NCBI GenBank assembly: GCA_039881145.1
Contig: JAYKKI010000007.1
Span: 44,764,501 to 44,828,500, forward strand
Reading direction: 5' to 3'
Length of the DNA: 64,000 bases
DNA from: Druceiella hillmani
Lineage: Eukaryota; Arthropoda; Insecta; Lepidoptera; Hepialidae
The position numbers and the translations under genes are program-made. Of this stretch, positions 59,576-64,000 are shown one piece after another. The notes below the pieces were generated by a model. That model searched no databases. It saw only the letters and a program-made list of their open reading frames with translations, and was not told the DNA's origin. Each line of letters opens with the position of its first letter. Positions within the stretch are counted from its first letter, which is position 1.

Positions 59576-60504
59576 TTATATAATATTAAACATATTATCT
59601 CGCACTAACACTCAAAAATATTTGAATCTAAATTTTAGGGAGAGCAAATTAACTAATCAATTTTTTTTTAATTCTACATGTAGCGTGAGGTATCGTTCGA
59701 AAGGACTAGTTATAAGGGTCTCAAAAACATTTAGGTATTATATTTTCCGAACATACTCTAACCAAAATTATGAAAAAATAAAGTTTTTAAAAGCTCAGGC
59801 AAAGATTGTAGGAAAACTAAATTATGATTCCACATATCGTAATTTTCAAAATATGCATCATGTTTTAGAGTTTTTGAAAAATATAGTTAAAAGGTATTGT
59901 ATTTACTTTGTAAAAAATCAATATTTGTAATTAATTCAATAGAATTACTATGTATCCTTAAATGTTTATAATTACAATACCTAATTTACAAACATTACGT
60001 CCCAACAGTTATGAAAGCCTCGTAACGCGATTTCTACTCGTTCTTGCCAAATGTTTTTACTCTAAAGAGAGGTGTAACGATAAATGCATCTAGAAACAAA
60101 TGACATAAAATATAATGAACATTAAGCAAATGAAAATAAACAAATTAACCAAATGATACAACAATGAAATAATTTCTAATTTTTTTCTAACGCAATCACG
60201 TAGTAAGTTTATATAAGCAAAATATTTTTATCTTAATATATTTTTAAAATAAGCAATATTAATCAGATTGGCTTGTAATTAAGATACATGATATCTAAAT
60301 GTTCATATTCAAATCTCATTTACGGATAGCAACTAGACAGAAATTAATAAATGATTGCTTCTATATACACTCCTAGTAGATGGGATAGAACAGAATTAAA
60401 AACACCGTTGCAATGTTTAACATTGGCTGCGGACGTTAGTTATATTTAAACTTCCAATTTCAATTTCAATTGAAAATTATACAGGTTGTTTGCTAGTTGA
60501 AAGT
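59576..60504. other. interior between inverted repeat copies
   Basis: The first 150 bp continue the repeat of copy 1. A 128-codon frame (59544-59930) starts inside the repeat and has no recognisable domain. It is rich in Lys, Asn and Tyr and is most likely chance. The remainder is AT-rich. Confidence 0.45.
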
Positions 60505-60846
60505 GGGTTAGAGCTTAAGCCATTTACAACATTTTAAACCATACATGTCTTTGACGAAGATTATTTTTTTGTTGCTATTTTAAGGTTTTCTTATCAAAAA
60601 GTCAATTCAATTTCAAGTTATAACGTAAAGTGGTTTGCGAAAAGAAATGGCTGTAACAGACAGACAGAGAGACATGTGAGTGATTTAATAAGGGCTACGT
60701 TTTTTCTTGTGAGGTACGAAATAACAAACAAATACATTTTTATGCTGAGTTTTCCCGACATTTTTGAAAACATCAGTTTCTTTATGAGTAAACCACATTT
60801 CCCCAACAGCTTTTTCCCAATAACCTTTTGATAGTTAATTCCTAAT
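60505..60846 (+). repeat. older repeat, filled copy (carries the 220-bp insertion)
   Basis: 60505-60608 and 60829-60846 together match the reverse complement of 61346-61478 (TACATGTCTTTGACGAAG, TTGATAGTTAATTCC). The 220-bp unit sits between these two parts and is absent from the other copy. Confidence 0.75.
60609..60828 (+). mobile_element. 220-bp repeat, inverted copy 2, inserted in an older repeat
   Basis: Begins TTTCAAGTTATAACG and ends CCCAATAACCTTT. It is 220 bp, as is copy 1. Its boundaries are fixed by the unfilled site at 61346-61478. Relative to copy 1 and the 7445-7810 copy it lacks the upstream part, which would fit 5' truncation of a retroposon whose 3' end is the CAATAACCTTT side. 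No poly(A) tail or clear target duplication was seen. Confidence 0.75.
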
Positions 60847-60870
60847 AGAGTTCAAGTGAAAGGTGGAATG

Positions 60871-60872
<2 letters not shown>

Positions 60873-60930
<58 letters not shown>
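60873..60930. repeat. (TA)n microsatellite
   Basis: 58 bp of uninterrupted TA. Confidence 0.95.
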
Positions 60931-60931
<1 letters not shown>

Positions 60932-61345
60932 TTGTCTACTTCAATTAAATTCGTATACCCAATGTTTCTGTAATTCCAAGTGTTGGCATAACATATCTAC
61001 TTTGCGGCGAACTTTATTCCGCGCGAGGCGGCCATTGTTCGGCGTGTGGCTTGTACACCTTAATTCTATGAATTGAAGAGATATCCGCACGGTTTATACA
61101 TTAAAAGCAAGAGCACTAGACGAGCATATTTTTAAAATGATTTAAAGGACTAGGGCTATTTTATTTATTTTTTTAAATGCTACAATCAAAACGGTTTTCT
61201 TGATTTGCACAAAATTTGTATAAACTTCAAAAGTCTCTAGTATTTTTTCTGATAACATAGATGCTTGAAATTTATTTCTTTAGATTAGACATGCATTATA
61301 TGCGTAAATAAAAAAATATTTTGACATACCTGCTTCCACTGGGGC
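60931..61345. other. non-coding sequence
   Basis: A small GC-richer patch (CTTTGCGGCGAACTTTATTC, GCGCGAGGCGGCC; about 61000-61050) of unknown origin. No gene recognised. Confidence 0.45.
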
Positions 61346-61478
61346 TGTATTTGGAATTAACTATCAACTTTTGAATTTTTGAAAAGACAGTTTTAAGATA
61401 GGAACAAAAAAAATAATCAGACTTCGTCAAAGACATGTATTACTCAAAATCGTTTAAATGACTTAAGCTATCAGCGCC
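61346..61478 (-). repeat. older repeat, unfilled copy
   Basis: Reverse complement of the flanks of the 220-bp insertion at 60609-60828. It reads continuously through the insertion point (GAATTTTTGAAAAGACAG side joined to GGAATTAACTATCAACTTTT). Confidence 0.75.
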
Positions 61479-64000
61479 TATTACAGAAAAAAATAATTCT
61501 GGCTTTTATGCTATTTGCCATTACGCCACGGTCTAATATACATTTCAAAGCAATAAGCCAACAATTTAAGGTTACATCCAAATAACTACCGATTATCAAA
61601 TTTTTATTTTACTGTTTTTTCCGTCATTAAGGGAAGTCATGCAACCGAAAGACGCAAGCTTTTACTGACATAATGATATCAAATTTAACGTTAATCACGT
61701 ACCGCAATGAATCTTCTTTTATGTACATTAGTTTTTGGAGGTTAATAAGTAAATTACACCACTGGTTAACTTCAAAGTTCCAATTATATTTTAAGCATAT
61801 TTAAATGCAAATCTTAATACAAAAATCTTTAAAGTATGATTACAACTCGCGATACAAAGATCCCGTAAACACTTGCTTATACAAGTTTAAACGTTTAAGA
61901 ATACATCGAGTTTTAGGAAACTATTTACAAAAATTTGCGTCACATTCCAGAATAGATAATTTAGAAATCACATACCAAAAAATCAACAATCGTGCTACTA
62001 TGCCATTTTGGCGTAACACACAAATATTACCCACGCTTATAGCACGATTATTTGAAACAGTCGTGTAACCAAAAAGACATATTTTTTTGAAACTTCTAAA
62101 ACTTTTTGTCTGTTTAAAACTTTTTTCATATTTTAAGTCGTTAGCAAAATATAGTTAAAAAAATTAAAATCGACCGTTATTTTTTTATTTACAACTTTTG
62201 ATACCAGTACAGATACACACAAAAGTATCCGCTTTAAGGAATGGTTTCTAGATAAAACCCTAATGTATCTAAACTGAATATGCATGTGAGTGATAATCTG
62301 GCCACATTATTTACGTATTTACTGTGACGATAGTGTACTTCTATTCGGTTATCAATGTTTAAACGGGCATAACATCCTTCTAAACTTGATACACAGTTTT
62401 CTGTTAATATGGAGTAATAATAAATATTCTATACTTCACCAGAAACTTCCAGCTAACGATGGTTTTAACTCAAGTTATAGTTGTAAGCTATAAACTTCAA
62501 GTCAAAAGGTTTAAATCACAAGCTGAATTATAAATATATATTTGTTTTACACCGATATGCTAAGTTTTATTAGGTTTGACATTGGAATCCACCATTTCAA
62601 GGAAGATGAATTGTAATGAAGTAAAAGGTTTAGAAAGTTAATTCTAAATTAAGCCATTCTCTTTGTTTAAAGTGTTTCTATTAATCCCCTATTTGTTAGG
62701 TATAATGAAGGTAATTTGATCATGTTATCGTCTATTCATTTTTAACTCCACAGTCCAAAGTTAATCTGGGAACTATTTGGAATTCTCAAAAAGCTGAGAC
62801 TTTCCCATGCTTGAAAATCCCTTACTGACACTTTCTCATGCTTGATACTTCCTTCCTTTCTGACTATACTTCTTTCTTTTTGGTATATTAATCTTCAATT
62901 TTCTTGAGATTTGAGGAAAAATTTATAAGTTTTAACTCATTACGTAAGTAATAATTATTGAAATATATTTTTTTCTGTTTGTTTGTACTTAACAATTCAG
63001 AAACTGCTTAGCCAGTTAATACTTCACACAAAACTATGTTTTTTTTGTTCATAACCAAATATGTATTTTTGAGATAATTATTTTATTACCTTCAAATGCT
63101 TGATTCAATATTTTCGAGAAATATATTAATCGACTAATTGATTATTTGCATGAATATTTTTCTTTTTTTCACCTGCATTTCATTTTTTTTAATGTAAATT
63201 TTTTTAGAATGCCGATATTTTTTTCAATTGTGACTCATTTTTAAATTTTTTTTCTTACTTTTGTTTTGAAAACAGAGGCCGAGGACTTATTTTCTCACGG
63301 TTTCGGAAATAGGGGCCATCTACAAGTTCGTTTTTAGCTTAAATATTACTTACGTACCTATTTCCAAAACAATGTTTGAAAAATGAAATCAAGATACGAG
63401 AAAAACCATTTCGTCCCTTTTTTAATATTTTTCTATTTATTAATTGAGATTTCAACTTTAAAAAAAATAAGTCTGCTTTAAAAAAATCATTCTCCTAAGT
63501 TAGAAGTTAAGTAATTGTAGTACTATTTAAAATAAGAGAAACTATTCTGACCGACAGAGAAACGAAAGATTAAAGTTAAAAATCTTGTTGTCTCCCAACA
63601 GAACAAATGCTACCCGAAAAAATACTATTTTATCATCATTTTACCATCTAAAAATTACTAAAAAAGTTTATACTTAAAAAAAAATAACCACACGGGCTAC
63701 ACGTTAAGACAAATTTGGAAAAGTTGTTTTTTGGCCTGTAAATAATAATGTTAAGGAAAAAATAAAAATGAGAAACGGTACATGGATAGCAATTATTTTA
63801 TTGTTAAATTTAAGAAAAATACAAATTTGAACTAATATTTTCATTTGTCAAAAAAGTCGTGAAAAATTATTTTTGAAATACAGCGCCATCTAATTGACTT
63901 ATAATGGAAACTTAAATAGTTTAGTTATAAATTTTTATTTTTTTGCACAAATATAATAATGACACTGCACCAATAGAAAATTTATTAGCAACTAATTTTG
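61479..64000. other. AT-rich non-coding sequence
   Basis: No gene recognised. The open frames at 61805-62068 and 62290-62493 have no known similarity and sit in AT-rich sequence. T-rich runs lie at 63150-63260. An AGATGGCGC motif (minus strand) is at 63883-63891. Confidence 0.45.

Noticed and set aside
59544..59930. 128-codon open frame between inverted copies
   Set aside because: Begins within the repeat, is Lys/Asn/Tyr-rich, and shows no recognisable motif; the length is unremarkable at this base composition.

Overview
This looks like insect nuclear DNA. It is strongly AT-rich, full of (TA)n microsatellites and of relics of transposon families common in insects: mariner, Tc1, another DDE transposon of the IS630-Tc1-mariner group, hAT, Helitron and non-LTR retrotransposons. 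There are no operons, ribosome binding sites or long open frames. No host gene with a recognisable product was found, and most short open frames lie in microsatellites or in non-coding AT-rich sequence. Everything coding that I can name is mobile-element coding sequence broken by stops, frameshifts and deletions. The order within insects cannot be told from this window.

Layout. 0-6 kb: a degenerate fold-back repeat (572-850), a mariner relic (2126-3590) split by a small hAT derivative (2623-3418), a second mariner-like fragment (4640-4850) and a 140-bp direct repeat pair. 6-13 kb: a 31-bp-arm palindrome, a dispersed repeat copy (7445-7810), and a near-perfect 240-bp fold-back element (10538-10777) whose arms carry a hammerhead-ribozyme-like core also present in the first copy. 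12.8-17.5 kb: a non-autonomous Helitron-like repeat, the 3' end of a non-LTR element between two (TA)n tracts, a Tc1 relic with its right terminal repeat, and a mariner relic directly downstream of a heat-shock-promoter-like module. 18-20.3 kb: inverted copies of a ~290-bp repeat flank a reverse-transcriptase relic that contains a perfect palindrome with 60-bp arms. 25.3-26.6 kb: a nearly complete DDE transposon with both terminal repeats. 29.9-30.3 kb: a (TA)n tract followed by ~275 bp of mostly alternating purine-pyrimidine GT/GC sequence. 32.9-33.85 kb: eight copies of a 117-bp satellite unit. 34.9-36.5 kb: a broken copy of a multi-copy arthropod protein family. 50.1-50.9 kb: a non-LTR retrotransposon C-terminus. 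51.1-55.1 kb: a Helitron on the minus strand. 59.3-61.5 kb: a 220-bp repeat in inverted copies, one of them inserted into another repeat whose unfilled copy lies nearby.

The strongest unusual signal is at 54.80-55.09 kb, immediately upstream of the Helitron reading frames. About 200 bp consist of alternating GAA and TTC triplets spaced every 5 bp, which is the heat shock element pattern. Reading toward the Helitron, a CCAAT palindrome, a TATA-like box and a TCAGT initiator follow, the last at the correct spacing, and then an A-rich leader. It reads like an hsp-type promoter captured by a Helitron. A smaller module of the same design stands in front of the mariner relic at 16.7 kb. The second signal is the hammerhead-like core in the fold-back family.
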